Made by a program: the position numbers and the translations under genes
Part shown: positions 44,977 through 52,856 of the stretch, piece after piece
Numbering within the stretch: the first letter of the stretch is position 1
Layout of the letters: each line of letters starts with the position of its first letter
Source: JAZTYK01 sp045636925
GTDB taxonomy: Bacteria; Bacillota; Clostridia; Oscillospirales; Butyricicoccaceae
Length of the DNA stretch: 64,000 bases
Assembly (NCBI GenBank): GCA_045636925.1
Contig: JAZTYK010000032.1
Span: forward strand, 35,850 to 99,849
Reading direction: 5' to 3'
Notes under the pieces: model-generated
What the model was told of the DNA's origin: nothing
Seen by the model: the letters and a program-made list of their open reading frames with translations, nothing else
The model's database searches: none

Positions 44977-45018
44977 ATAAAAAACTCCTCACTACCAACA
45001 CAATGGCAGTAAGGAATT
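44977..45018 (-). terminator. Terminator of the ars operon
   Basis: On the minus strand a 14-bp stem (AATTCCTTACTGCC with GGTAGTGAGGAGTT, some G-U) is followed by a T run. It begins 5 bases after the arsC stop. Confidence 0.82.
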
Positions 45019-45023
45019 TTTTG

Positions 45024-45413
45024 TCACTCGAGTTGCAACTTGAGACTTATAATTTTCTGTTCAATCGTTTTTATAATTTGCAGAAACACTTCATCGGATT
45101 GTCCTGTTGGATCATCCAGCCCCCAATCCTCACGATAGGAACAGGGCAGGAACGGACACTGTACATTACATCCCATGGTGATTACCACATCCACCTCTGG
45201 AATATCGGACAGGAGTTTGCTGTACTGGGTTTTCTCCATATCGATGTCGTGTACCTGCTTCATCAGACGAACTGCATCCTGATTGATCTGCGGTTTGGTT
45301 TCTGTACCGGCAGAGTAACTTTCAAACACATCAGAAGCCAACTTCTTTCCAAGGGCTTCTGCAATCTGGCTGCGGCAGGAATTGTGGACACAGATAAAGG
45401 CCACTTTCTTCAT
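45024..45413 (-). CDS. arsC: Arsenate reductase ArsC (thioredoxin-coupled, LMW-phosphatase fold)
   Basis: ArsC, 129 aa, reduces arsenate to arsenite. The P-loop CVHNSCRS holds the nucleophile Cys8 and Arg14. The second and third redox cysteines lie in MGCNVQCPFLPC near residues 81-91, and DWGLDDPTG follows, all as in the thioredoxin-dependent family of Gram-positive plasmid pI258 type. ATGA overlap with the upstream redox-protein gene implies coupled translation. The thioredoxin-like neighbour may be its electron donor (inference). Confidence 0.94.
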   Translation of the reverse strand: MKKVAFICVHNSCRSQIAEALGKKLASDVFESYSAGTETKPQINQDAVRLMKQVHDIDMEKTQYSKLLSDIPEVDVVITMGCNVQCPFLPCSYREDWGLDDPTGQSDEVFLQIIKTIEQKIISLKLQLE

Positions 45414-45808
45414 TTCAGCAGTTTCTCAACTTCCGCAGTTTTCAGTACCTTGCCAAAGGCAACCACCTTATCGTTGACCACGATGGCAGGCATGGACATC
45501 ACACCATATTCCATAATCTTTTCCATATCGGTAATATACTCCACTTCGATATCAAGGCCGAGGTTGCTGACAGCTTTTTTGGCATACTCATACTGCTCGT
45601 GGCAGGACTTACAGCCTGCGCCCAGAACCTTAATGCAGCAGATACCTTCCACGGGGGCGCCGCAGCAGCAAGAGGTAGTCGCATCCGCCTGGGGTGCGGA
45701 ACCACAGCAGCAGGAAGCAGTTTCCTCTACTTTGGTTTCAGTGCTGCCACAACAGCAAGCAGGCGCTTTCTTTTCTTCTTTCTTCTTACCGAAATTAAAC
45801 AGTGCCAT
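45410..45808 (-). CDS. Small thioredoxin-like redox protein with N-terminal CCCG repeats
   Basis: A 132-residue protein. The C-terminal 75 residues form a small redox-active-disulfide (TM0996/MTH895-like) thioredoxin fold with active site CKSC at 66-69 and a cis-Pro in SMPAIVV near 105. The N-terminal 56 residues are a lysine-rich start followed by three CCC clusters (18-20, 33-35, 47-49) in CCCGS/CCCGA units, then CC at 57-58. Eleven closely placed cysteines could bind arsenite or another soft metal. It sits between arsP and arsC in the operon. The name is by family; arsenic binding is inference. Confidence 0.82.
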   Translation of the reverse strand: MALFNFGKKKEEKKAPACCCGSTETKVEETASCCCGSAPQADATTSCCCGAPVEGICCIKVLGAGCKSCHEQYEYAKKAVSNLGLDIEVEYITDMEKIMEYGVMSMPAIVVNDKVVAFGKVLKTAEVEKLLK

Positions 45809-45836
45809 AGTTAAATTCCTCCTAATTGAATATTTT

Positions 45837-46850
45837 TTAGATAATTACGGGAGCAATCGCATTGAAGAAGTAACCAACGATGATAATACCAAGAGTACAA
45901 ATAGCAATAAAGATACCCAGTAGCTTCGGTTTCACAGCCTTTCGCAGCATGATCATAGAAGGTATAGATAGTGTGGTTACACCCATCATAAAAGACAGGA
46001 CAACACCCAGAAGTGCGCCCTTGGCAAGCAGTGCTTCAGCAATAGGAATCGTACCGAAAATATCTGCATACATAGGAACGCCCGCAACTGTAGCGAAAAT
46101 AACGCCGAAAGGATTATTGCCGCCCAACAGTCTGACAATAAATTCTTCCGGAATCCAGTTGTGGATGATGGCACCAATACCAACACCAACCAAAACATAG
46201 GGGAACACTTTCTTTGCGGTTTCTACGACCTGTTCCCAAGCATATTGGATGCGGTCATTGAAATGCAGCTCATCCTGTGGCATATCGATTGCCTTGCCTT
46301 TGCGGATATATTCCTCTACCTGACTTTCCAGATGCAGTTTCTCAATGAGTGTACCGCCTGCCACGGCAATTACCAGACCAAGTACCACATAGATTACCGC
46401 TACTCTCCAACCAAAGATACTCATAAGCAGCACAAGACTTCCCAAATCCACCATTGGGGAAGAGATCAGGAAAGAGAATGTAACGCCCAAAGGCAGGCCT
46501 GCGCTGGTAAAGCCGATGAACAGCGGAATGGACGAACATGAACAGAACGGTGTTACTGTTCCCAAAAGAGCAGCCACACAATTTGCACCAATGCCATGGA
46601 ATCGTCCCAGAATCTTCTTTGTTCTCTCGGGCGGGAAGTAGCTCTGAATATAAGAGATTAAAAGGATCAGGAATCCTAATAACACCATGATTTTGATAGT
46701 GTCATAGAAGAAAAACTGGATGCTTCTTCCTATACGACTCGCCGGATCAAGCCCGATTGCTTCCACGATGCTGCCGATCAAGCGGTTCAGCCATTGCATA
46801 CCCAAGACTTCTGTCTGAAAGAAATCCCAGGCAGTTTTGAATGTTTCCAT
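45837..46850 (-). CDS. arsP: ArsP-type organoarsenical/arsenite permease (DUF318)
   Basis: A 337-residue permease with about ten hydrophobic segments in two halves. The conserved TPFCSCSSIPLFIGF near residue 100 has the cysteines implicated in trivalent arsenical binding in ArsP, and FATVAGVPMYADIFGTIPI near 245 is the matching motif of the second half. ArsP exports methylated or aromatic trivalent arsenicals in characterised cases; activity on inorganic arsenite is less certain. It is second in the arsR-arsP-redox-arsC operon. Confidence 0.9.
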   Translation of the reverse strand: METFKTAWDFFQTEVLGMQWLNRLIGSIVEAIGLDPASRIGRSIQFFFYDTIKIMVLLGFLILLISYIQSYFPPERTKKILGRFHGIGANCVAALLGTVTPFCSCSSIPLFIGFTSAGLPLGVTFSFLISSPMVDLGSLVLLMSIFGWRVAVIYVVLGLVIAVAGGTLIEKLHLESQVEEYIRKGKAIDMPQDELHFNDRIQYAWEQVVETAKKVFPYVLVGVGIGAIIHNWIPEEFIVRLLGGNNPFGVIFATVAGVPMYADIFGTIPIAEALLAKGALLGVVLSFMMGVTTLSIPSMIMLRKAVKPKLLGIFIAICTLGIIIVGYFFNAIAPVII

Positions 46851-46926
46851 AAAAAGCCCCTTTCATATTCATATATTCAAAGGTGTCGATATGTTGTTTT
46901 TAAGAGAAGCCACCTTTTCAGATGGC

Positions 46927-47253
46927 TCACTTCTCTTTGTCTAAGCAACAGGTTTTTTCTGATTGACTTTGTGTATCAAGCATTAACTGCTGTTTCAGTA
47001 AGGCTACGGCTCTATCAGCACCTTCGGAGTCAATGGAGTAATGTACCCACTTGCCTTCTTTTCTGCCTTGAACAACACCGGCATCACACAGGATCTTCAT
47101 ATGATGCGAAAGCGTAGACTGTGTAATATGCAAATCATCCAACAGCACACAAGCACATTTCTCACCGCTACGAAGCAGCGCTAAAATACGCAGACGATTC
47201 TCGTCACAAAATGCCTTAAACACTTTTGCATTTTCAACATATTCAGATGCCAC
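46927..47253 (-). CDS. arsR: ArsR family metalloregulator
   Basis: An ArsR/SmtB winged-helix repressor of 108 aa. The recognition helix lies in ITQSTLSHHMKIL and the wing in GRKEGKWVHYSI. The metal site CACVLL near residues 33-38 corresponds to the ELCVCDL arsenite motif of classic ArsR, and two more cysteines end the protein (TCCLDKEK). A GTG start at 47253 is chosen because GAGGTG lies 6 bases upstream. An upstream in-frame GTG at 47262 overlaps that site. A hairpin spans its stop codon. It should repress its own operon and release DNA on binding arsenite. Confidence 0.92.
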   Translation of the reverse strand: MASEYVENAKVFKAFCDENRLRILALLRSGEKCACVLLDDLHITQSTLSHHMKILCDAGVVQGRKEGKWVHYSIDSEGADRAVALLKQQLMLDTQSQSEKTCCLDKEK

Positions 47254-47291
47254 GTGGTTCACCTCACATTCAAGTTTATCGATCTGTTATT

Positions 47292-47320
47292 ATTATATTC
47301 CTCAAATCGAAGTTTGTCAA
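47292..47320 (-). promoter_or_regulatory. Consensus promoter of the ars operon
   Basis: TTGACA, 17 bases, TATAAT on the minus strand, a perfect sigma-A consensus 38 bases before arsR. TTCGAT and ATCGAT elements within and after it may be part of the ArsR operator. Confidence 0.9.
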
Positions 47321-47340
47321 TATGTCCCCATGTTTTTTTG

Positions 47341-47400
47341 GTTTCACTTTCCGTTCTATGGTTTCATTTTTGAGTGAAACCAAATGAAACCATTTGAAAC
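47341..47400. repeat. Phased GTTTCA/TGAAAC cluster right of the arsenic cassette
   Basis: GGTTTCA-type copies at 47341 and 47361 (20 bases apart) are followed by inverted copies TGAAACC at 47375, 47385 and 47395 (exactly 10 bases apart). The same hexamer forms the left cluster at 44740-44880. Confidence 0.8.
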
Positions 47401-47425
47401 CGTATCATTTTTATCAACTGTTGCC

Positions 47426-47458
47426 AAAAGGCAGTGCCCATTGGGCGCTGCCTTTTTT
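47426..47458 (+). terminator. Intrinsic terminator without an obvious upstream gene
   Basis: AAAGGCAG(T)GCCC pairs with GGGC(G)CTGCCTTT around ATT, followed by TTTTTT. No plus-strand gene precedes it for 2.8 kb until tRNA-Leu(GAG), so it may be the tRNA's former terminator, displaced by the island. Confidence 0.85.
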
Positions 47459-47465
47459 ACTTCAG

Positions 47466-47494
47466 TTGACAACGCAGCGAATATCCATTATACT
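47466..47494 (+). promoter_or_regulatory. Promoter of the queuosine-precursor transporter gene
   Basis: TTGACA, 17 bases, TATACT. Transcription would start near 47501, just before the structured leader. Confidence 0.87.
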
Positions 47495-47514
47495 AAGAAT
47501 GCAAACTGCATAAC

Positions 47515-47611
47515 GGACAGTTCGTGACCATCCTGTCCTTAAACAAAACTACGGGCTTGGCTGATTCTGATCAGCCTGTTTGCGACGCGGTCACACCGGG
47601 TCGCTTTTTTT
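47515..47611 (+). promoter_or_regulatory. Candidate preQ1-type riboswitch with intrinsic terminator
   Basis: The leader has P1 GGACAG (47515-47520) with CTGTCC (47533-47538). The P1 loop contains GTGACC (47524-47529), complementary to GGTCAC at 47589-47594, a possible H-type pseudoknot. An A-rich stretch (47540-47549) and an inserted hairpin GGCTGA/TCAGCC (47559-47576) lie between. A terminator GCGAC...GTCGC (47582-47604) with seven T follows, and its inner arm shares bases with the pseudoknot strand. The layout recalls class III preQ1 riboswitches, found in Ruminococcaceae before queuosine transporters. The class is not proven. Confidence 0.65.
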
Positions 47612-47634
47612 GCCCTCAAAACGGAGGAAACTTT

Positions 47635-48336
47635 ATGAATGAATTACTGCTGATCGGCTCTGTGGTGCTGATCTACGGCGCAGCACTGGTCGCTTATCGA
47701 ATCTTTGGCAAAGTCGGTCTGTATGCCTTCAGTGCCATTGCCACCATTCTGGCCAATATTGAGGTGCTGCTTCTGATTGAGGCCTTTGGCATGGAGCAGA
47801 CACTGGGCAATGTGCTTTTTGCCGTGACATTTCTGATCACCGACATTCTCAGCGAAAATGAAGGCAGAAAAGATGCTGCCAAGGCGGTTTCTCTGGGAGT
47901 TTTTGCCTCGGTCATGATGTTTCTCATCACCCAATACTGGTTTTTGTATACCCCTGCAGGCAGCGACTGGGCCAGAGAGCCTATTTTCGCCATCTTCTCT
48001 ACCACGCCCCGCATGATGCTGGCCAGTATGCTGGGCTATATCATTTCGCAAACCTTTGATGTATGGCTGTATCATAAATGGTGGGACTTTACTACCAAGC
48101 GATTTGGGGACGCGCACCGTTTTCTGTGGTTGCGGAACAATGGCTCCACCCTCATCTCCCAGATTGTCAACACTGTAGTCTTTACCCTCACAGCCTTTGC
48201 CGGACGCTATTCTACCTCCCTGATGCTGAGCATCATGGCTTCCAGTTATATGATTTATATCTTCACCAGCCTGCTGGATACCCCCATTGTATATCTGGCA
48301 CGAAAATTGAAAGAATCGGGAAAGATTCCCGGATAA
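47635..48336 (+). CDS. Queuosine precursor transporter (YhhQ/DUF165 family)
   Basis: A 233-residue membrane protein of the YhhQ (DUF165, VUT_1) family, which imports preQ0/preQ1 for queuosine synthesis in tRNA. There are about six hydrophobic segments. Family motifs include FLITDILSENEGRKDAAKAV near 75-95 and DVWLYHKWWDFT with LWLRNNGSTLISQIVNT near 145-185. GGAGG lies 8 bases before the ATG at 47635. The frame is open upstream only through the leader. Regulation by the leader riboswitch candidate and terminator is likely. Confidence 0.93.
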   Translation: MNELLLIGSVVLIYGAALVAYRIFGKVGLYAFSAIATILANIEVLLLIEAFGMEQTLGNVLFAVTFLITDILSENEGRKDAAKAVSLGVFASVMMFLITQYWFLYTPAGSDWAREPIFAIFSTTPRMMLASMLGYIISQTFDVWLYHKWWDFTTKRFGDAHRFLWLRNNGSTLISQIVNTVVFTLTAFAGRYSTSLMLSIMASSYMIYIFTSLLDTPIVYLARKLKESGKIPG

Positions 48337-48343
48337 GCAAAAA

Positions 48344-48384
48344 GCGCCTGCAGCAGGATACAAAACCTGCCGCAGGCGCCTTTT
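48344..48384. terminator. Bidirectional terminator
   Basis: GCGCCTGC-GCAGG pairs with CCTGC-GCAGGCGC (one mismatch), followed by CTTTT and preceded by AAAAA. Confidence 0.85.
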
Positions 48385-48451
48385 ACGTTATATGCGTTTT
48401 TAATCCGCGTAGTCGATGATCACTTTTTTGCAGTTTCTGCAGCGCGATTGG

Positions 48452-49906
48452 TTACTGATCTCTGGCTTCCTGCGCCAGAATGATCTCTTTGTAATAATCT
48501 ACTGCACCGGGAAGGCATCCGGTCTCGATGTTTTCATTGAGGCCGTGCATGCCAGCCATCTGCTCCGGGCCGTAATTCACGGGGCTGAACCGCACGCAGC
48601 TGTCACACACTTCACCGTAAAACCGGGCATCAGTACCGCCGGTCACCACATAAGGCAGCACGCCAACTCCGGGGAAGCACTTGCCAATGGTGGCCTGCGT
48701 AATCGCAAAAGCCTCACCCTTTAAGTCCAAGGAAGCAGAGGGATAGCCGCGATAAATCACTTCAGTCTCAAGGCCATATTTTTGGGCCAGATCCGAGATG
48801 AGTTCCAAACTCTCATCGGTACTCTGATGCGGAATGAATCGCAGGTTGGCACACACACTGGCTTCCTGCGGCAATACGTTATAGCCGGCAGAACCCTGCT
48901 GCATGGTAAAAGCAATGGTGGTCTGCAGCATAGCTGCCGCCTGCCCGCTGATTATTGGCATAACCTTTTTCAGCAGTGGACGGAACAACCACAAATTACA
49001 CATGACCAGTCGCAGAGCAAAACTGTCGGAATAAGGTGCAATTCGGCTGAACATGGCATTGACTGCAGGAGAAAAGGACACCTTGAAGGGAGTCTTCTTC
49101 TCTACTCTGCTGATAAACTTGGCCAGACGGGGAATCGGGGTGTTTTTACCGGGAGCACTGGCATGACCGCCGGTACTGTGGGCAACAAAGCGTACATCAC
49201 CATATCCCTTTTCAAAAATGCCAACAGCGGCAAAATGACCCTTCACACCGGCCACAGGATTTTGGACGATACTGCCGCCTTCGTCACATAACATAAAGAG
49301 TTTGACACCATGCTCTTTCAGCCAACCGGCCAGCTTGGGTGCGCCGCTTCCACCGATCTCCTCGGTACAGCTGCTCGCCAAATAAATATCACAAGCAGGC
49401 TGATACCCTTTGCTCATCATTTCTTCAGCAGCCTGCAAAAAGGCCATGAGGCTGCATTTTGTATCAGCAGATCCGCGACCCCAGACCTTTCCCTCGGCAA
49501 TGGTACCGGAAAAGGGTGGGTACTTCCAATCACCATTTGCTTCTACCACATCCATGTGGCTCATCAGCAGAATAGGGTCTTTGTCTAACTTACCTTGCCA
49601 TTTCAGCAGCAGATTGCCATCGATTTCTATCTTTTCACAGACAGCAAACACTTTGGGAAACAGTTCTTCCAGCAGAACATGAAAGGCACGGAACTTTGAA
49701 ATATCCGGATCTGCGCGATCGGAGATGGTTTCCATCTGTACCATTTTCGAGAGTTTTTGCGCATAGGCATCGATTCGCGCGGTGTCATTTGAAAGGATGT
49801 ATTCGGTCTTTTTTCTGGGCAACAGCAGCGTGCGCACCACTGCCACAAGCAGACAAAGTACCAGAATGCCCAGCAGGCACAGTAAAAGCATCCAAAACAG
49901 ATCCAT
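48452..49906 (-). CDS. M20 family metallopeptidase, membrane-anchored
   Basis: A 484-residue M20 peptidase (carboxypeptidase Ss1/PM20D1-like branch) with an N-terminal membrane segment (LLLCLLGILVLCLLVAVV). Two-zinc ligands are visible: His in LMSHMDVV, bridging Asp in GRGSADTK, Glu pair in SSCTEEIGG, Asp/Glu in LCDEGG and the final His in AGMHGLNE. The dimerisation lid lies between about 210 and 330. It starts 3 bases after a membrane protein gene and is the last gene of a five-gene unit. It probably trims peptides or N-acyl amino acids. Confidence 0.9.
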   Translation of the reverse strand: MDLFWMLLLCLLGILVLCLLVAVVRTLLLPRKKTEYILSNDTARIDAYAQKLSKMVQMETISDRADPDISKFRAFHVLLEELFPKVFAVCEKIEIDGNLLLKWQGKLDKDPILLMSHMDVVEANGDWKYPPFSGTIAEGKVWGRGSADTKCSLMAFLQAAEEMMSKGYQPACDIYLASSCTEEIGGSGAPKLAGWLKEHGVKLFMLCDEGGSIVQNPVAGVKGHFAAVGIFEKGYGDVRFVAHSTGGHASAPGKNTPIPRLAKFISRVEKKTPFKVSFSPAVNAMFSRIAPYSDSFALRLVMCNLWLFRPLLKKVMPIISGQAAAMLQTTIAFTMQQGSAGYNVLPQEASVCANLRFIPHQSTDESLELISDLAQKYGLETEVIYRGYPSASLDLKGEAFAITQATIGKCFPGVGVLPYVVTGGTDARFYGEVCDSCVRFSPVNYGPEQMAGMHGLNENIETGCLPGAVDYYKEIILAQEARDQ

Positions 49907-49909
49907 CTT

Positions 49910-50614
49910 TTATGCCTCCTTTTTCTTTTCTGCCCCACTGCCTTCCTTACAGAACAGCAGCCAGGCATGGGCAATGGCGATAGCACCGCTGAGCAGCATC
50001 AGAAATCCCACGCTGGAGATCAGTCCGGGCAGACAGATAAACAACACCGTCATAACAATCAGCGGAATTGCCACCAGTTTTTTGCCCCGGCGGAAATATT
50101 TGTAGGCCATGGCGCCAAACAACGCAGGTACCACATGGTTAAAGGCAGGCTGCAAAGCGGGCGCTTCCAGAATTGGCCGAAGGGGAATCATCAGAAAAAC
50201 ACCAATGGCGATCACCGCGGTCGTAACAAGGGAAGATGTTGCAATAGACAGGGTGGAAACGATTTCATTCTCCGACGTTCCGGCTTCTGTACCAACGATA
50301 TCACGGGCATTCAGTGCGCAGGGAATCTTCATGTTGATCAGATTTCCGGTAATAAAGCCCAGATAACTTCCGCCCGCACCCAGCATGGGGGTGTAGATCA
50401 AAAACTCCACAATGCAGCTGGGGATATAGACAATGGCGATCTGCGCCAGACCTTTACCAAATGCACCGAAATCAGGCATGGCATCCAAAGAAAGGCCCAT
50501 GGCAAAAGGCGCGGTCAGAAGCAGTGCAATACCGATCAGCAGACCAATGCGGCCAAAAAGATGGGTGCGCTGCTGATACCGCTGAATATACTGTTCTTTT
50601 TCCTGCATATTCAT
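49910..50614 (-). CDS. Multi-pass membrane protein paired with DUF5058, function unknown
   Basis: A 234-residue protein with about six hydrophobic segments and a charged N-terminus (MNMQEKEQYIQRYQQR). A conserved-looking polar loop, KIPCALNARDIVGTEAGTSENEIVS, lies near residues 95-120, between segments three and four. It was not recognised. AAGGAGG precedes the ATG. It lies 12 bases after the DUF5058 gene and 3 before the M20 peptidase, so the two membrane proteins may form one transporter feeding the peptidase (inference). Confidence 0.7.
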   Translation of the reverse strand: MNMQEKEQYIQRYQQRTHLFGRIGLLIGIALLLTAPFAMGLSLDAMPDFGAFGKGLAQIAIVYIPSCIVEFLIYTPMLGAGGSYLGFITGNLINMKIPCALNARDIVGTEAGTSENEIVSTLSIATSSLVTTAVIAIGVFLMIPLRPILEAPALQPAFNHVVPALFGAMAYKYFRRGKKLVAIPLIVMTVLFICLPGLISSVGFLMLLSGAIAIAHAWLLFCKEGSGAEKKKEA

Positions 50615-50626
50615 AAGTGCGCCTCC

Positions 50627-51385
50627 TTAAAAGACCATGCCGCAAACCACGGCGGCAGCCATACCTACCAGCATACTTCCCGCAATTGAGAAGTTGTCCA
50701 GCCAGGCCATCTTCTTTTTCTCAGCAAAAAAGGTGAAGCCAGCCATAGCAAGGGCGGAAAACACCAGCGTCACAAGCTGCAGATACTGTCCGGTAATGAC
50801 TAGACCTCCCTTCTGCAACTGTACCAGTTGGCCGATATAGCTGCCAATATAAGCAGTGATCAAACCAATGAACATGGCAGTCATGGCGTCGTCACCAAAG
50901 CTGCGGCCACCGCTCTGCTTGCCGCTGCTGCGCTGCAACTTGTTGCAGTAGCGCTTTCCAAACACAGCCATGCAAACCACGCCCCAAATAATGCCTACTG
51001 TCATCAGTAATGCGATCGTGGTAAATGCCTGCAGAGTCATTTCGTCCACACTCAGACCGGAGAGACCGATGCTTTTGGCGGCAATATCTGCCACACTGGT
51101 TTCATAATGCAGTGCACCCACCACCGACAGCCGCAGCCAGGGCAGCGGAATTCCCAGTGTGCCAGACAAGGCAATGACGCCCAACAGAATGCTGATACTG
51201 GGCAGCACCGAAAACGTTACGCTGGAAGTGACCGCGCGTTTCAGTTTTACCGGATCCATGCCAATGGCAACACCAGCACGATATGCACGCACCATAAAAA
51301 ACAGGCTGAAGCCCATCACAAACAGAATGATAACACCACTGATCAGATATAACGGCGTACTGCTCAGCTGATCTAAAATACCCAT
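50627..51385 (-). CDS. DUF5058 family membrane protein
   Basis: A 252-residue protein with about six hydrophobic segments. The features resemble DUF5058: VRAYRAGVAIGMDPVKLKRAVTSSVTFSVLPSISILLGVIAL in the first third and SVVGALHYETSVADIAA near 95. The start at 51385 has GAGGT 6 bases upstream. A much longer frame reaches back into the rhodanese gene and is not real. It has no known function; the pairing with another membrane protein and an M20 peptidase suggests transport. Confidence 0.75.
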   Translation of the reverse strand: MGILDQLSSTPLYLISGVIILFVMGFSLFFMVRAYRAGVAIGMDPVKLKRAVTSSVTFSVLPSISILLGVIALSGTLGIPLPWLRLSVVGALHYETSVADIAAKSIGLSGLSVDEMTLQAFTTIALLMTVGIIWGVVCMAVFGKRYCNKLQRSSGKQSGGRSFGDDAMTAMFIGLITAYIGSYIGQLVQLQKGGLVITGQYLQLVTLVFSALAMAGFTFFAEKKKMAWLDNFSIAGSMLVGMAAAVVCGMVF

Positions 51386-51413
51386 GCCGCTACCTCTTTT
51401 CTCGTATGATTGC

Positions 51414-51809
51414 TTATTGTTGACCGCTGACGGTCTCACCCGTCCAGTCCAGAATACCGCCAAACTCCAGCACATTGGTATATCCCAGCTTTGCGAGTTT
51501 TGCAGCTGCCCGTTTGCTGCGGTTGCCGCTGCGGCAATAAACAAGGATCATCTGTGCTTTATCCGGCAGTTCTGCCGGGGCATCTGCGCCAATGGTTTCA
51601 TTGGGAATGCAGATGGCGCCGGGGATATGAGCTGTACGGTATTCTTCCAGCGTTCGTACATCCAGCAGGATATAGTCTGTATCAGAGTTCATGATCTCCA
51701 TGGCTTTTTTCATGGAGATCTGCTGATATGCAGCGTCTCCCCTGCTTTGGGCGGTGCATCCGGTGAGCAATAGTGCGAAAACCAAAGAAATTAATTTATT
51801 ACGTTTCAT
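51414..51809 (-). CDS. Rhodanese-like domain lipoprotein
   Basis: A 131-residue protein with a short signal peptide and lipobox LTGC (Cys17), then one rhodanese domain. The active-site loop is CRSGNRS with Cys near residue 92, preceded by YILLDVRTLEEYRTAHIPGAICIP. Catalytic features are intact, so it may transfer sulfur or act as a persulfide or thiol enzyme at the outer membrane face. GAGG lies 6 bases before the ATG at 51809. It starts 8 bases after the PAP2 gene. Confidence 0.88.
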   Translation of the reverse strand: MKRNKLISLVFALLLTGCTAQSRGDAAYQQISMKKAMEIMNSDTDYILLDVRTLEEYRTAHIPGAICIPNETIGADAPAELPDKAQMILVYCRSGNRSKRAAAKLAKLGYTNVLEFGGILDWTGETVSGQQ

Positions 51810-51817
51810 ATCATTCC

Positions 51818-52747
51818 TCATTCCTTTCTGCCAATGGGGCAACCCTTGGCAAACCAGCCAAAGGTCAAAGGCCATACACAAACTGAGAAAAGCACAATCA
51901 GGAAATACCGAGGTGCGGTTGCCGCAATGTGACCGGCAAACAGCAGGTTCAGTACCGGCTTCAGCCCGCTCTTAAGACCCAGCACCAAAATTAAACCGAT
52001 AGCGGTTTTTACGGTTTGTGCCCATAGCGGCCCTTTGACATCAAAACGGATGTATTTTCTTTCCAAAGGACATGCCACCAGCATACCCAGGGAACAGCCA
52101 AGCAACAGCCAGGCGTTTTTTACACCAGACTCCAAATTGTGGGCATCAATATCCGCAGGCCAGTTGTTGAAATAGACGAAGCACAGGTACACCACTGAGC
52201 ACGCCAGCAACAGGCCGATCATACCATACAGATAGGCAGGCTTTTCGTCGCTCTTCTGAAATACTGGATAAAATACCAGCACCATAATCCCGCCCAACAC
52301 CAAGGACACGCCTACATCAGCAGGCGTATGTACACCCAGATACATCCGGGACAAGCCTACCAAAAGTGTCAGCACGATCAGCGCTGCCTGCATCCAACGG
52401 CACTTTACAAAACGCGCCGGCGCACCCAGGGCTGCTGTGGCGCTTTGTGTATGTCCACTGGGAAAAGAATACCCGTCTGCGGCTGCGCGGGCAGACTCTA
52501 CAATGGTAAAATTGGGATCTTTTACCCAGGGTCTGGGAACACGGCAAATCAGTTTCAGAAACTGATTCAGTACAGTTCCCAACAAGCCAACGGTTAACAT
52601 AAAATAGCCATTGCGTTTGCTGGCACACCAAAACACAACAATGGACAATGCCAGAAAAAGTGTTTCCTCTCCAAACAATGTGATGAGGGAGAAAAACTTA
52701 TCCAGTGCGGGAGTTCGAAAACCCTCTAGCCAATACAGAACCTGCAT
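51818..52747 (-). CDS. PAP2 family membrane phosphatase
   Basis: A 309-residue membrane protein of the PAP2/lipid phosphate phosphatase superfamily. The three catalytic motifs are present: C1 KLICRVPRPW near residue 70, C2 YSFPSGHT near 95, and C3 SRMYLGVHTPADV near 135. The active site faces outward. Extra membrane segments follow the catalytic core (residues 170-305). Its likely substrate is a lipid phosphate such as undecaprenyl diphosphate or phosphatidate. The ATG at 52747 has GGAGG 7 bases upstream. Confidence 0.9.
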   Translation of the reverse strand: MQVLYWLEGFRTPALDKFFSLITLFGEETLFLALSIVVFWCASKRNGYFMLTVGLLGTVLNQFLKLICRVPRPWVKDPNFTIVESARAAADGYSFPSGHTQSATAALGAPARFVKCRWMQAALIVLTLLVGLSRMYLGVHTPADVGVSLVLGGIMVLVFYPVFQKSDEKPAYLYGMIGLLLACSVVYLCFVYFNNWPADIDAHNLESGVKNAWLLLGCSLGMLVACPLERKYIRFDVKGPLWAQTVKTAIGLILVLGLKSGLKPVLNLLFAGHIAATAPRYFLIVLFSVCVWPLTFGWFAKGCPIGRKE

Positions 52748-52824
52748 CAAATCGCCTCCATTTGGAATGATTCTAGTATTATCTTATCACAAGCACATCT
52801 GCTTCGCAACGAAATGTCATGCAA

Positions 52825-52852
52825 AAAAACGAGGGCAAACGCCCTCGTTTTT
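52825..52852. terminator. Bidirectional terminator
   Basis: AAAAACGAGGGC pairs perfectly with GCCCTCGTTTTT around AAAC, right after the cysteine-rich membrane protein gene. Confidence 0.92.
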
Positions 52853-52856
52853 ATCC

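Noticed and set aside
47401..47460. Second copy of the tRNA-Leu 3' end as attachment site
   Set aside because: No stretch matching the tRNA acceptor or T arm was found at the right end of the arsenic island, so a simple tRNA-targeted integration duplicating the tRNA end is not supported.
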